A DNA stretch of 64,000 bases from assembly GCA_002737345.1 (NCBI GenBank), contig NSIK01000010.1, forward strand, positions 63,014-127,013, written 5' to 3'. Origin of the DNA: Nitrospirota bacterium. GTDB taxonomy: Bacteria > Nitrospirota > Nitrospiria > Nitrospirales > Nitrospiraceae. The translations under genes and the position numbers were made by a program. Below, piece after piece: positions 28,888 through 39,539 of the stretch. Numbering within the stretch: position 1 is the stretch's first letter; every line of letters begins with the position of its first letter. The notes below the pieces were generated by a model. That model was not told the DNA's origin. It saw only the letters and a list, made by a program, of their open reading frames with translations, and made no database searches.

Positions 28888-29544
28888 ATGGGACTCTACG
28901 GCCGCCACATATTTCCTCGGCTCATGGACCTCGTCATGAGCGGGGCAGAGTTCCGGCAACTCCGGGTTGCACTGTTGCATGCAGCAGGGGGCCAGGTGCT
29001 GGAGATTGGCCTGGGAACCGGACTGAATCTGCCACATTATCCCAACATTGTTTCACGGTTATGCGCAGTCGATCCCTTCCCCATGCTGCCCGATCGTCTC
29101 GCGGCGCGAAGAGAGACCGCACCGTTCCCTATCGAAATTTCTCGCCTCAGCGCGGAAACGCTCCCCTTCGATGATCAAACCTTCGACTGCGTCGTGAGCA
29201 CCTGGACCCTCTGCACCATTCCCGATCCGGTACAGGCGCTCCGCGAAGTCCGCCGAGTCCTGAAGCCTGATGGAACATTTCTCTTTCTGGAACATGGCAG
29301 GAGCGAGGAGGCAAGGATTGCGGCCTGGCAGGATCGATTGAACCCGCTCCAGCGAGTGATCGGCTGTGGCTGCAACCTGAACCGGAAGATCGATCAGCTT
29401 ATCGAACAAGCGGGGCTCACGATCCGGCAGCTGGATCGGTTCCAGATGCGGAACGTCCCACGATTGGGCGGAGCAATGTACCGGGGAGCGGCTGTGCCGG
29501 CTGCCTCATCGTCCTTGCGGCAGCGGCCTCTTTATGAGGGTTGA
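28888..29544 (+). CDS. Class I SAM-dependent methyltransferase
   Basis: VLEIGLGTGLNLPHYP; FDCVVSTWTLCTIPDPVQALREVRRVLKPDGTFLFLEHG. Confidence 0.88.
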   Translation: MGLYGRHIFPRLMDLVMSGAEFRQLRVALLHAAGGQVLEIGLGTGLNLPHYPNIVSRLCAVDPFPMLPDRLAARRETAPFPIEISRLSAETLPFDDQTFDCVVSTWTLCTIPDPVQALREVRRVLKPDGTFLFLEHGRSEEARIAAWQDRLNPLQRVIGCGCNLNRKIDQLIEQAGLTIRQLDRFQMRNVPRLGGAMYRGAAVPAASSSLRQRPLYEG

Positions 29545-30189
29545 TAGGTTCTCGACCGATCGAAAAGAGACGGAGGGAACCGGCGGCAGCTGAGAGCTGG
29601 ACTTCGCGCTATGGACCAAATGCGCGATGCCGAAATCCTTGGCGGCAGCCAGACAACCTTCATCGTCGTCGATAAACAACGCTCGCTCAGGGTTGAACCC
29701 CACCAACTGCTGACAGGCAGGCCAATAGGCTGAGCGCATTTTCAAATAGCCCACCTCAGAGGCCGTCACGATGCGGTCCACATGCCGGTCGAGGCCCGTC
29801 TTGGCTATCTTCACGTCCACGCCAGCTTGATGAGCGTTCGTCAAGATCGTGACCCGCCGCCCCAGAATCTTGAGATCACGGAGGAACGTTTCTGTGCTCG
29901 GCAAGAACCCCACCAGATGGTCCAGCTCCTTATGCAGGGCCACCACATCGATCCCCACCCGCTCGGTCCAATAGTCCAAATCGGTCCAAGCCAGCTCCCC
30001 CTCGACCGACTGGTACATGGCCATCAATCGATCGCGGGACCCCTCGTGGGTCAGCCCATGCAGGACAGCATAACGACGCGGCAACTCCTCTTCGAAGAAG
30101 AAGTTGTCGAAATGACGATCCAGCAAGGTGCCGTCCATGTCGAGCAAGACATCGTCGATTTCGTCCCAATTCAAGTAAAACGGCGTCAT
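29506..30189 (-). CDS. HAD family hydrolase (GMP/IMP nucleotidase-like)
   Basis: VLLDMDGTLLDRHFDNFFFEEELPRRYA; FIDDDEGCLAAAKDFGI. Confidence 0.8.
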   Translation of the reverse strand: MTPFYLNWDEIDDVLLDMDGTLLDRHFDNFFFEEELPRRYAVLHGLTHEGSRDRLMAMYQSVEGELAWTDLDYWTERVGIDVVALHKELDHLVGFLPSTETFLRDLKILGRRVTILTNAHQAGVDVKIAKTGLDRHVDRIVTASEVGYLKMRSAYWPACQQLVGFNPERALFIDDDEGCLAAAKDFGIAHLVHSAKSSSQLPPVPSVSFRSVENLSTLIKRPLPQGR

Positions 30190-30260
30190 TTGAGGTGAGT
30201 GTACCTGACGGTGGTTGTGTTTGCCAAAAATCTTGTGCTACGGTCGGAATATACTTTTCT

Positions 30261-31667
30261 ATGCCACGCACTAAAAAATCCAAAAATATCCCAGTCGAAG
30301 AGGCCGTACCGGAAGAAACGGTACCGGCCCTGCTGCACACGACGGCGGCTCACCCGCCTATTGTGGCCATCATCGGTCGCCCCAACGTCGGCAAGTCGAC
30401 GCTCTTCAATCGCATGCTCGGCAAACGCACGGCCATCGTGGACGACGTCCCCGGCGTCACGCGGGATCGCAACTACGCCGACGCCACCTATCGAAATCGT
30501 CCCTACCGCCTGGTCGATACGGGGGGCCTAGACCCGACCGCTTCGGAAAGCATGTTGATTCTCATCAAGCGGCAGTCGGAGCTCGCCATTGCAGAAGCGG
30601 ACATTTTGATCCTGTTGATGGACGGCCGGACCGGACTCACGACCCCAGACCATGCCGTCGTCCGTCTCTTGCGCGGCACGACGAAACCCCTGTTCGTGGT
30701 GATCAATAAGATCGACACGCCCAAGGTCGAACCGCTCGTGGCCGATTTCTATCAGTTGGGTACAGAGACGCTCTATCCGATCTCTGCGGAACATGGGATC
30801 GGCGTCTCCGACCTCCTGGACGCAATCTACCCGCTCCTCCCGGTCCCGGATGAGAGCCCTGAGAAATCGACGATCCCCCGCATCGCCGTCGTGGGACGGC
30901 CGAATGTCGGCAAATCCACGCTGGTCAATGCCGTGCTCGGAGAAGACCGCGTGGTGGTCAGCGACGTGCCTGGCACCACCAGAGATTCCATCGATTCGCT
31001 CGCCCTCCATAAGGGACGAACCTATCTCTTCACAGATACGGCCGGCATCAGGCGGCGCGGAAAGATCGACCGGGGCATTGAAGGCTATAGCGTGGTCCGA
31101 TCGCACCTGGCCATCGGCCGATCCGATCTTGGAATCTTGCTACTCGACGCCGCGGAAGGCGTGACCGAACAGGACACCAAAATCGCCGGCGTCATCATCA
31201 AGCAAGGCCGGGCCTGCTTCCTTATCGTCAATAAATGGGATCTCCGTGAGGGCGATCACGAGGCGCGCCAGGAAGTCGAACTGGAACTCAAGCGGCGCTT
31301 TCCCTTCCTGGCCTGGGCACCGGTGCTCTTTGCCTCAGCATCACACCCCGATTCGCTGGGCCAGCTCTTCCCGACCATCGACCGAGTCTATGCGGCATTC
31401 TCCAAACGAATCCCGACCGGCGCGTTAAACAAGTTCCTGCAGGAAATTCTGACCACCCATCCCCTGCCGGTACGGAAGGGCAAACCGACGAAAATTACCA
31501 AGTCGGCCTTTATGACCCAAGTCGCGACCCAACCACCGGTCTTTGCGTTGTTTGTCGGTCACCCAGACAATATCACTCCCAGCTACCTCCGCTTTCTCGA
31601 AAACCAAATCCGCGAGGAATATGGGTTCGAGGGCACCCCGATTCGCTTGCTCGTCCGCAAGAAATAA
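30261..31667 (+). CDS. der: GTPase Der (EngA), tandem G domains
   Basis: IIGRPNVGKSTLFNRM...VVGRPNVGKSTLVNAVLGEDRVVVSDVPGTTRDSID. Confidence 0.96.
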   Translation: MPRTKKSKNIPVEEAVPEETVPALLHTTAAHPPIVAIIGRPNVGKSTLFNRMLGKRTAIVDDVPGVTRDRNYADATYRNRPYRLVDTGGLDPTASESMLILIKRQSELAIAEADILILLMDGRTGLTTPDHAVVRLLRGTTKPLFVVINKIDTPKVEPLVADFYQLGTETLYPISAEHGIGVSDLLDAIYPLLPVPDESPEKSTIPRIAVVGRPNVGKSTLVNAVLGEDRVVVSDVPGTTRDSIDSLALHKGRTYLFTDTAGIRRRGKIDRGIEGYSVVRSHLAIGRSDLGILLLDAAEGVTEQDTKIAGVIIKQGRACFLIVNKWDLREGDHEARQEVELELKRRFPFLAWAPVLFASASHPDSLGQLFPTIDRVYAAFSKRIPTGALNKFLQEILTTHPLPVRKGKPTKITKSAFMTQVATQPPVFALFVGHPDNITPSYLRFLENQIREEYGFEGTPIRLLVRKK

Positions 31668-31921
31668 CTGCAATTTCCGCCACTACGACACCACCTTCGC
31701 AAAAATTGATCGCGCTATTCGCTGCGTACGATGGGCTCGCATCCGAACCGATCCCGCCTGTCCTGACAGAGTTTTGCCATAACCTGCTGGCGCAGCGTCA
31801 ACCTCGCGTCGAACCCTAGAGTTGGGGAGCGTTCGAAATGCGCCGCACCGATCCAGGATCGGGAATCAGGGCGTTCACCTTGACTCCCCCCGAGGTATCA
31901 TGTTATTGGCAAAAAGTGATT

Positions 31922-32698
31922 ATGCACGCTGCAGCCCTCGCGTTCCTCCTCGTGAGCCCCGTTTCGGCCGCGGAGTTGCCGGCTACCGCCACGATACCAG
32001 CCCCCCCGGTCATCGAAAGCCCTGCAATCCTCGCCCAGAATCAAGCTGACCCCTCCATCCGATTACGGGGATCGGTCTGGCAAACCAAAGCCGGGATCGT
32101 TTTTCTTAGAACTCCAATCGGTCTATTGTCCCTCAGCTCCAAAACGACATTGAAGGATATCAAAGCCTCGCACGAGGTACGCCTGTGGGTCCATGGACAT
32201 GATACGATCGTCGAGATCCGCAAGAGGACCGACGGCTCACTGGTCCACCGCTATCTCAGCGGGCCCCTGACGCGCGGGACCGAGGATCCCAACACGCTGC
32301 TCTGGTGGGGGCCGGACGGAAACCAGATCGTCCATGTCGGCACAGCGGAAAAGCGCCTCGCGGACTACAAGGAGGGAGATCGGCTGACCGTCGAAGTCGA
32401 CGACACGAACACCATCCGCGGGGTGCACGATCTGCAATTCGACCTGCAAGTCAGCCAGATCCCACACGCCGGCGCCGACGTGCAGCTCTTCCTGTCGGGA
32501 ACCGTCGCCAAACTCAAATCGAACTTCGTGCTGCTCCGCACCCCCATCGGCCTGGTGATGCTCAATTCAAAGATTGGGGTTCCTTCGGTGAAGGTAGGCC
32601 AGTCGTTGACTGTACGCATCGACCATGAGCAAGTCACTATCGCCCTCCCATCAACGAAGGCGCCGATTGCACGACCCGGTGCCCCAGGGGTCTACTGA
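31922..32698 (+). CDS. Secreted hypothetical protein with two similar internal units
   Basis: Signal peptide MHAAALAFLLVSPVSAAE; repeated (V/L)LRTPIGL(L/V)xLxSK motif. Confidence 0.7.
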   Translation: MHAAALAFLLVSPVSAAELPATATIPAPPVIESPAILAQNQADPSIRLRGSVWQTKAGIVFLRTPIGLLSLSSKTTLKDIKASHEVRLWVHGHDTIVEIRKRTDGSLVHRYLSGPLTRGTEDPNTLLWWGPDGNQIVHVGTAEKRLADYKEGDRLTVEVDDTNTIRGVHDLQFDLQVSQIPHAGADVQLFLSGTVAKLKSNFVLLRTPIGLVMLNSKIGVPSVKVGQSLTVRIDHEQVTIALPSTKAPIARPGAPGVY

Positions 32699-32701
32699 GC
32701 C

Positions 32702-33319
32702 ATGGCCACAGCCCTCAAAAACCGCTCTCAACCACTCCCTGCACAAGGGCTAGACGAATTTGGCACGCTCTATCGAGACCACGTCGATCTGGTTTACCGT
32801 TACGCCCATCGCCTCTGCGGAGAAACGGAGGCGGCGAAAGATCTCGTCCAGGAGACCTTTCTCAATGCCTACCGGGGGCTCAAGAATTTTCGCGGGGACG
32901 CGCGGATCTCGACCTGGCTCTACACCATTGCGTCACGCACCTGCATGAAGATGCGGCGCAAGCGAAAGGGCGAGCCGGAGCACGAACTCTCGCTCGATGA
33001 ATTTGTGCCCACCTCGGAAGGAGAGTTTCGCCTCCAGATCCCGACGGAGGGACTCAGTCCCGAAGAGGCGCTGGAAAACAAGGAACTCCGGCGGGCCCTC
33101 GACCAGGCGATCAACAAACTGCCGAAAAAATACCGCATGGTCCTAATCCTTTGCGACATGGAAGAGGTCAGCGCCAAGGAAGTCGGCACGATCATGAGCC
33201 TCAATGAACGGGCCGTGAAATCGCGGCTGCATCGGGCGCGTTTATTCGTCCGGCGGGAGCTCAGCGCCCGCGGCATCCTCGATGAAAATGACCACAAGTC
33301 GAGGAGCTTGCGCTCATGA
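32702..33319 (+). CDS. ECF-type sigma-70 family RNA polymerase sigma factor
   Basis: HVDLVYRYAHRLCGETEAAKDLVQETFLNAYRGLKNFRGDARISTWLYTIA. Confidence 0.93.
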   Translation: MATALKNRSQPLPAQGLDEFGTLYRDHVDLVYRYAHRLCGETEAAKDLVQETFLNAYRGLKNFRGDARISTWLYTIASRTCMKMRRKRKGEPEHELSLDEFVPTSEGEFRLQIPTEGLSPEEALENKELRRALDQAINKLPKKYRMVLILCDMEEVSAKEVGTIMSLNERAVKSRLHRARLFVRRELSARGILDENDHKSRSLRS

Positions 33320-33621
33320 CCAAGAAAAAGACCGCGACGCCACACACGAAACAGACCAAACCGTCCTCGCGCCATAAAGCAGGGCGAGGCCATTGCTTGA
33401 AACTTCTTCGACAACTCTCTGCCTATATCGACGGAGAACTCGCCTCCGACATTTGCAAAGAAATACGCAGCCACCTCGGCGCCTGTCCGAATTGCGAGGT
33501 CTTCATCCTCTCCCTCCAACAAACCGTCATCCTCTGCCGACACCGGCCGGTCCCACCCTTGAAATCGGCCGACCGAGTTGCCCTGCGCCGCGCCATCCTC
33601 AAGAAGGCCAACGCCAAGTGA
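33316..33621 (+). CDS. Anti-sigma factor, zf-HC2 type
   Basis: LSAYIDGELASDICKEIRSHLGACPNCEVF; overlaps the sigma gene by 4 bp. Confidence 0.85.
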   Translation: MTKKKTATPHTKQTKPSSRHKAGRGHCLKLLRQLSAYIDGELASDICKEIRSHLGACPNCEVFILSLQQTVILCRHRPVPPLKSADRVALRRAILKKANAK

Positions 33622-34019
33622 AAGGAACGGTCTGGCTCATAGGCCTGGCCTGGCTGCTAACTGTTCCTGCCTCTGCGCTTTCCGGCGACCTCGACATGGA
33701 ATCGATCACCGTCGAGATCCATGGACGGATGTTCATCCCAGACCGCATTACCCTCCATGCCGGACGTAAGACCGCGCTGCGATTCCGTAATCACGATACG
33801 GAGCTCCATACCGTGGTGGCCAAGGAACTCTTCCTCGGCGTCAATCTCAACGTGGGCGGCAATGGAGCTCCGGAATTCTCTCCCGATGGGCTCACCAGAG
33901 TCATCATCCCACCTGACGGGCTGGCGGAGATTCAGTTCACGCCGACCGGCGCCGGAACGTTCCCCTACCGATGCGACATGCCAGGTCATGACATGCGCGC
34001 CGTGATTGTCGTCGAATAG
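33618..34019 (+). CDS. Secreted cupredoxin-like protein (GTG start)
   Basis: ITVEIHGRMFIPDRITLHAGRKTALRFRNHDTELHTVV...GTFPYRCDMPGHDMRAVIVVE. Confidence 0.75.
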   Translation: MKGTVWLIGLAWLLTVPASALSGDLDMESITVEIHGRMFIPDRITLHAGRKTALRFRNHDTELHTVVAKELFLGVNLNVGGNGAPEFSPDGLTRVIIPPDGLAEIQFTPTGAGTFPYRCDMPGHDMRAVIVVE

Positions 34020-34144
34020 CTGGGAATCTGCTCCTGCCCGATCCGTCCTTCGTGTCCCGCTCCTGCCTGCCTCTTTCAGATGCTCAAAGCAGCGTGGTAC
34101 AGTGCAGGCTTCGTCCCGTCTTTCATTTTAGGAGCCTGTACGAC

Positions 34145-35845
34145 ATGCGACGCCTGCAAATCCTCCACCGAGGCTGGTTCACAATCCTGTTTCTTTCCGG
34201 AACCCTGTCGATGGTTGCCACGACGACCCTGATCGGCGTGTCGCAGGCATCACCCGCTCAGAAAAAATCCAATCCTGTGGCCACCTCAGCGGAAACGACG
34301 GCGCAACGCTATGCCGAAGCGATGGGGGCAGGAGACAAAACAGCCGTCGGCCGACTCGACTTCGCCTGCCAATATCCCCTGGCCGCCAGCAGCAAGAACA
34401 GCGCTGCAGACCTCGACAGCCACTACGACTCCTGCTGGCAGCGGGTGCGCGCAGCCCATGCCCCCACCCTCGTGAGGAGCGACGTGGGAATGGAGGTCTT
34501 GTGGCCCAGTAACGGCGCCCTGGTCTTTTTCAGTGAAGAGCTGAACCGCTATCCCGCCTCGGCCTTCGTAGCCGACTCGCTGGGTCAGGCTCCTCCGGGA
34601 ACCGGATTCCATATCCACATTGCCGGAAGCACGCAACTTCCCTCCGCCTCATTCCGTCTCAAACCGAACGGCCCGCTCGTGGCGGTGCCGACCACCCTGG
34701 TCAAACTAACGATCAGCTACCAGGGCCCCCTGACTGCGCCTTTGACCTACGCCGCCGGCTCCGTCAAATGGACCAGTACGATTAAGCGGACCAGGCGGGC
34801 GCTCAAAGAAATCACGCTCCAATGGGTCGTTCTCTCCGGGCTGAAGAAACAAGGCTTCGCCAACGATACGGCAGTCGTGAACCTTCCCGTCACCAGCGGC
34901 GCCGTCGCTGGCAGCGGCATCATGGAAAAGATTCCCTTTGTCACGGAAACGAGCCGCGCCCTCCCCGACTCACTGGTCTGGTGGGGACCGACGGATGTCC
35001 CTGGCCTCTTGACCGCCGCCGCCGCCCGCGCCGCCACCTTTCCTGAACTGCGCGACCGCGTCGCCATGCTGAATCGCGTCCTCATCATCGATCCCAATCA
35101 GACCGAAGCCCTCATGGTGTTGAGCCGGCACCTCTATGCCATGGTCCTACGAGAAGCCATCCCCCTCCACAAACTAATCGTGAAAGATCCGGCTCTGGCT
35201 CTGGTGGTGAACGAACATTTCTGGAACATCTACGCCCAATCGACGCGCATCGACCTGTCGCTGGGGATGGAGATGGGCGGGTTCGACAAACCGACGACTG
35301 CCGATTACCTCTACCGCATGATCTCGGCGATGCAGGCCTTGGCGGCGGTCCATTCTGAACAGCTGGATAACCAATTCCGGTTAGGCGCGGCCTTGCGCTG
35401 GAACAACGATCAAGAAGCTTCGATCGAAACGGGCCAGGCCCTCGTCAAAGCCATCTCGCCCGATCGCAGAGCCGGCAGAACCGAAGCCCTGCTCCAGCTA
35501 GCCTGGGCCCGCGTGAACAAAGTCGCCTGGAACCGAGTCTTCGACGACTCAGATGTTCGGACCGCCTATCAGGATGCCGACGAGGCCCTCGCGCTGGCCG
35601 ATTTGCCACTCGATAAATTCATGGCCGAATACACCAAGGCCTACAGCCTGCTCTTCACTCCGGACCGAAACAATCGCGAGATCTTGGCGCGGCTGACAGA
35701 AGCGAAAAAATGGTTTGCCGAAATTCCCGGACAAACACCAGACATCTGGCAATACTTCATCGGGGCCGAGCAGCTCAAGATGGTCCTGGACGCCGATCCG
35801 ATATTTCAGCCGTTGCTCGCCGCCACAGAGCCGACGAAAGGCTAG
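34145..35845 (+). CDS. Large secreted hypothetical protein
   Basis: Long ORF with signal peptide MRRLQILHRGWFTILFLSGTLSMVATTTLIGVSQA; no family recognised. Confidence 0.75.
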   Translation: MRRLQILHRGWFTILFLSGTLSMVATTTLIGVSQASPAQKKSNPVATSAETTAQRYAEAMGAGDKTAVGRLDFACQYPLAASSKNSAADLDSHYDSCWQRVRAAHAPTLVRSDVGMEVLWPSNGALVFFSEELNRYPASAFVADSLGQAPPGTGFHIHIAGSTQLPSASFRLKPNGPLVAVPTTLVKLTISYQGPLTAPLTYAAGSVKWTSTIKRTRRALKEITLQWVVLSGLKKQGFANDTAVVNLPVTSGAVAGSGIMEKIPFVTETSRALPDSLVWWGPTDVPGLLTAAAARAATFPELRDRVAMLNRVLIIDPNQTEALMVLSRHLYAMVLREAIPLHKLIVKDPALALVVNEHFWNIYAQSTRIDLSLGMEMGGFDKPTTADYLYRMISAMQALAAVHSEQLDNQFRLGAALRWNNDQEASIETGQALVKAISPDRRAGRTEALLQLAWARVNKVAWNRVFDDSDVRTAYQDADEALALADLPLDKFMAEYTKAYSLLFTPDRNNREILARLTEAKKWFAEIPGQTPDIWQYFIGAEQLKMVLDADPIFQPLLAATEPTKG

Positions 35846-35902
35846 TGCGCCGGCTTCCAAGCCTGTGGTCTTTTCTCCCAGCTTGGCCTACGCTTTAGAT
35901 AT

Positions 35903-36598
35903 ATGTTTAGGCTGAGCCGCAACCCGCGCGAGTTGGACTTTCCCCCAGTTGAGCAGGCCTCACCGGAAGGCCTGCTCGCCGTCGGAGGCGACCTGCGACC
36001 TGAACGGTTGCTCGAAGCCTACCGCCACGGCATCTTCCCTTGGTACGAAGAAGACCAGCCTATCCTCTGGTGGTCACCAGACCCGCGAGCCGTGCTCTTT
36101 CCTCATAAACTCCACGTCCCGCGCAGTTTAGACAAGACGATTCGCCGTGGCCATTTCACCGTCACCCTCGATACTTGCTTCCGCGATGTGATGATCAAAT
36201 GTGCCGGACCGAGACCTCAGTATCCGGAAGGAGGGACCTGGATCACCCCCGCAATGATCGAGGCCTATACCAAGCTCCATGAACTCGGCCGTGCTCATTC
36301 AATTGAAACCTGGCAGGAAGGAACGTTAGTTGGGGGGCTCTACGGAGTCGCAATCGGCGGCGCCTTCTTCGGCGAGTCCATGTTCTCCAGAGCGACCGAC
36401 GCCTCGAAAGTCGCACTCGTCTCTCTTGTGCGCCAGCTCCACACCTGGGGATCCAAACTCTTCGACTGCCAGCAAGTCTCACCACATGTGCTGCGCTTAG
36501 GCGCAGAAGAAATTTCCCGGCGCGTGTTCATCGAACATCTCACTGCGGCTCTGACCTGCCCAGATCGACGGGGGCGCTGGACACTCGGCAGCCCCTAA
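35903..36598 (+). CDS. aat: Leucyl/phenylalanyl-tRNA--protein transferase
   Basis: EGLLAVGGDLRPERLLEAYRHGIFPWYEEDQPILWWSPDPRAVL. Confidence 0.95.
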   Translation: MFRLSRNPRELDFPPVEQASPEGLLAVGGDLRPERLLEAYRHGIFPWYEEDQPILWWSPDPRAVLFPHKLHVPRSLDKTIRRGHFTVTLDTCFRDVMIKCAGPRPQYPEGGTWITPAMIEAYTKLHELGRAHSIETWQEGTLVGGLYGVAIGGAFFGESMFSRATDASKVALVSLVRQLHTWGSKLFDCQQVSPHVLRLGAEEISRRVFIEHLTAALTCPDRRGRWTLGSP

Positions 36599-36749
36599 CT
36601 TCTCCCGGGAAAACTTTTTCGCTTCAGGAAGTAGCCGAACTGGCCTTCGCTACTCGCAGCGAGCAACCACGTTCATGTGATGCTCCCTTCACGCTCGCTC
36701 GTACCTCTCAGGGATAGAGGCTGATTGATCTTCCACTGCGCGCATCGAA

Positions 36750-36772
36750 CGCGCACATTCTGATCGTGCGCG
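36750..36772. repeat. Hairpin within an intergenic repeat-like block
   Basis: CGCGCAC-attctgatc-GTGCGCG. Confidence 0.5.
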
Positions 36773-36799
36773 GTCTGCCAGCAATGGTTCGGCGTCTCT

Positions 36800-38170
36800 C
36801 TATCCCTTTCCCATCTTCGCCAATTCCTCAAAATAATGCGCGAAGGCCTTCATGCCGCTAGAGGCCTGGCCCCAATCGAAATATTCGTTGGGCGCATGGT
36901 ACCCATGCTCCGGCAGGCTCAACCCCATGAACAGGATCGGCACCTTCCAGGCCTTCTGCATCGTGACCACTGCGCCGATCGAGCCTCCCTCGCGGATGAA
37001 CGCCGGTTCTTTTCCGAAGCCTGCCTTCGCCGCCCGCTTCACGCAATCGACATAGGGGCCATCAAAACTCCCCTTGAAGGGGTGCAACATGCCTTCCTTC
37101 TCCACCCTCACATCCGGATTGATCTTGGCCACATATTTCTTGAGCAAGGCAAAAGCCTTCTCCGGAGTTTGATTCGGCACCAATCGCATACTCACTTTCA
37201 GTTCGCCATGGCCCGGCACAACTGTCTTGACCCCCGGCCCGTGATAGCCTCCGGTCAGGCCATGTACCTCGAACGTCGGAGCGGTCCAGATCCGGCGCAT
37301 GATCTCGGCTGGATCATTGTTGCGCAACGTCTGAAATCCGTAGGCCTGCTTGAAACTCTTCACCTGAAAGCCTGACGACAGGAAACTCTTGATCTCCGCT
37401 TTGGTCGGCTCGACCACATCCTGGTAGAAACCGGGAATTTTTACCATGCCGCTTTTGGCATCGACACAAGCCTGCGCCACTTCCATCAATTCCGCGAGCG
37501 GATTCCTCGCGGCCCCTCCGGTCACCCCAGAATGGGCGTCTTTCGTCCCAGTGCGCAACGTGAGCCTCGCGCCTAGCAGACCTCGCAGACCATAGGGCAT
37601 GGCAGGCTTGCCCTTAGCGAGCCAGATGGTGTCCGACACCACGACTGAGTCAGGCCGGGGGATTGCCGCCCGGTTCTTCAATCCTGCCGCAAAATTCGGG
37701 CTACCGATTTCCTCTTCCAGCTCCCAAAGAAACCGGATATTGATGGGCACTCCCTGCTCAATCGCATACCGCGCGCCGAACAGAGCCGACAGCGCCGGCC
37801 CCTTGTCGTCCGTCGCGCCACGGCCGTGGTAGAGCCCGTTCTCGTTCTTAAAGGCAAAGGGCGCCTGCTTCCATTCAGGCTCCTGTGCTGGCTGCACATC
37901 CATGTGGTTATAGATGGTGACCGTCGGATACTGGGCTCCGGTCATCCAGCCGCCCGACACGATCGGAGCCCCACCGGTCTCCACGATCTGCGCCTCCGCC
38001 CCCAGATCCGTGAGGACCTGCCGCGCGACATCCGCCATGCTACTCATATCCGGAGCCTTCGCGGGGTCCATGCTGATCGAAGGAATCTCCACCATCTGCC
38101 CCAGCAAATCTTCATACCGGCGGCGGATCTCTGTTATGTAAGTACCGAGCTGTCGTTCGTTCACGCTCAT
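36800..38170 (-). CDS. M20 family metallopeptidase (dipeptidase)
   Basis: PTVTIYNHMDVQPAQEPEWKQAPFAF...LYHGRGATDDKGP...LWELEEEIGSPNF. Confidence 0.9.
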   Translation of the reverse strand: MSVNERQLGTYITEIRRRYEDLLGQMVEIPSISMDPAKAPDMSSMADVARQVLTDLGAEAQIVETGGAPIVSGGWMTGAQYPTVTIYNHMDVQPAQEPEWKQAPFAFKNENGLYHGRGATDDKGPALSALFGARYAIEQGVPINIRFLWELEEEIGSPNFAAGLKNRAAIPRPDSVVVSDTIWLAKGKPAMPYGLRGLLGARLTLRTGTKDAHSGVTGGAARNPLAELMEVAQACVDAKSGMVKIPGFYQDVVEPTKAEIKSFLSSGFQVKSFKQAYGFQTLRNNDPAEIMRRIWTAPTFEVHGLTGGYHGPGVKTVVPGHGELKVSMRLVPNQTPEKAFALLKKYVAKINPDVRVEKEGMLHPFKGSFDGPYVDCVKRAAKAGFGKEPAFIREGGSIGAVVTMQKAWKVPILFMGLSLPEHGYHAPNEYFDWGQASSGMKAFAHYFEELAKMGKG

Positions 38171-38285
38171 GATTTGTCTCCCTGAAAGTAGCCGCGGATT
38201 ATACCGACTGTACCGCCAAGGCGAAAGAGAGCGTCTTCCGCTTCGCACGTTGCTCATAAAAGCAGGAATGGTAGAATGGCGGCCT

Positions 38286-38675
38286 ATGACCGTCGAAGAG
38301 TTCGCCCGATACAGAAAACTTGTCGTCTTCTTCATCGCGCTCTGGCTTTGCGGGGCCATCTCGCCTTCTCTTGCTTTGGCAGCCGATCCTATTCCTATTT
38401 GCAAGATCCTGGACGAACCAACCCGCTTCCATCTCCGACAAGTGACGCTGCAAGGCACCGTGCGGGACGTACAGCCCCTCGATCCTTATACCCTAACGGT
38501 AGGCTCCACCTATTACGGGGTCTATTTGTTTTATCTAAAAGACGAAACTGCCTCGGTCAATGTCGCTTCGTTTGGCCGCTGCGGCATCCCGACGGTCAGA
38601 GATCCGGACGTGGAAGACGGTACACCCATGGAACTCCAGGCAACCGTCCAAGCGCCCAGCCATGGCGGCTACTAG
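38286..38675 (+). CDS. Secreted hypothetical protein
   Basis: Signal-like FFIALWLCGAISPSLALAADP; LRQVTLQGTVRDVQPLD OB-like stretch. Confidence 0.6.
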   Translation: MTVEEFARYRKLVVFFIALWLCGAISPSLALAADPIPICKILDEPTRFHLRQVTLQGTVRDVQPLDPYTLTVGSTYYGVYLFYLKDETASVNVASFGRCGIPTVRDPDVEDGTPMELQATVQAPSHGGY

Positions 38676-38837
38676 TTGAATCTCTAGGGGCCCAAAGTAG
38701 CAGGGGAGCAAGAGGGTGCAATGCAAGCTGTGGCAGGCAAAATCACTCCACTCCTCGATGAAGTAAAACCGTAGTAGGCCAGGCGCTGGGGCTCGGTTCG
38801 ACGGGCTCTGCAAAATCCACGGAAGGATGTTACCGAC

Positions 38838-39539
38838 ATGACGCTCCACCCCTACATTTTGCTCGCGCTGTTCCTCTTCTCAACCGGTTGCGCGAGCAAT
38901 CCGACGAAGCCTATCGATTCGCTCCAGCAGATACTGAAAGACGAAGAGGCTCAGCTGACGGGAGCTCTGCTATCAGAACAGACAGCGGCCCCCTTCCCTA
39001 AGCAGGGCCCTCCAAAGTTGGGACTCTATATCATGCCGACCGGATTCCTTCACCATAAGTTCGAATGGACCGATGCCGATCGGGAAACTCTCCAGGCCTG
39101 GGCCAACGGATTGCAACGAGAGGGCCTCATCAGCGGCTCATCCTTCCTCCATCTTGCTTCAGTCAAAGGGAACCAATGGGCGCAGCTGCGGGAGTCAGCC
39201 ATGCGGTACGGAACTGACCTCCTGCTCATCGTGAATGGCGCCGCGGCCGTCGATCGCTACAACAACTACAAAGGGACATTGCTCTACTGGACCATCGTCG
39301 GGGCCTACTACGCCGACGGCACCCACAGCGACGCGCTCTGTCTCGTGCGAAGCTCTTTGTGGGATGCCCGACGAGGAACCAAACTGGCGGAGGAAGAGGC
39401 ACAGGGCGCCTCGAAAGTCGTCGGTCCCAGCGGGCGGACCGAAGATCAAAACCAAGTCACAGAAGCGCGCCGACAGGCGCTGACCCAACTGATGAAGAAG
39501 CTGCGCGACGATGTCGCAAGAATCAGCAGAGCGCGCTGA
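38838..39539 (+). CDS. Hypothetical lipoprotein
   Basis: LALFLFSTGCASNPTKP lipobox; full-length ORF. Confidence 0.7.
   Translation: MTLHPYILLALFLFSTGCASNPTKPIDSLQQILKDEEAQLTGALLSEQTAAPFPKQGPPKLGLYIMPTGFLHHKFEWTDADRETLQAWANGLQREGLISGSSFLHLASVKGNQWAQLRESAMRYGTDLLLIVNGAAAVDRYNNYKGTLLYWTIVGAYYADGTHSDALCLVRSSLWDARRGTKLAEEEAQGASKVVGPSGRTEDQNQVTEARRQALTQLMKKLRDDVARISRAR

Noticed and set aside
31710-31819. Plus-strand fragment LIALFAAYDGLASEPIPPVLTEFCHNLLAQRQPRVEP after der
   Set aside because: Could be a gene tail, but no start codon context and no recognised family
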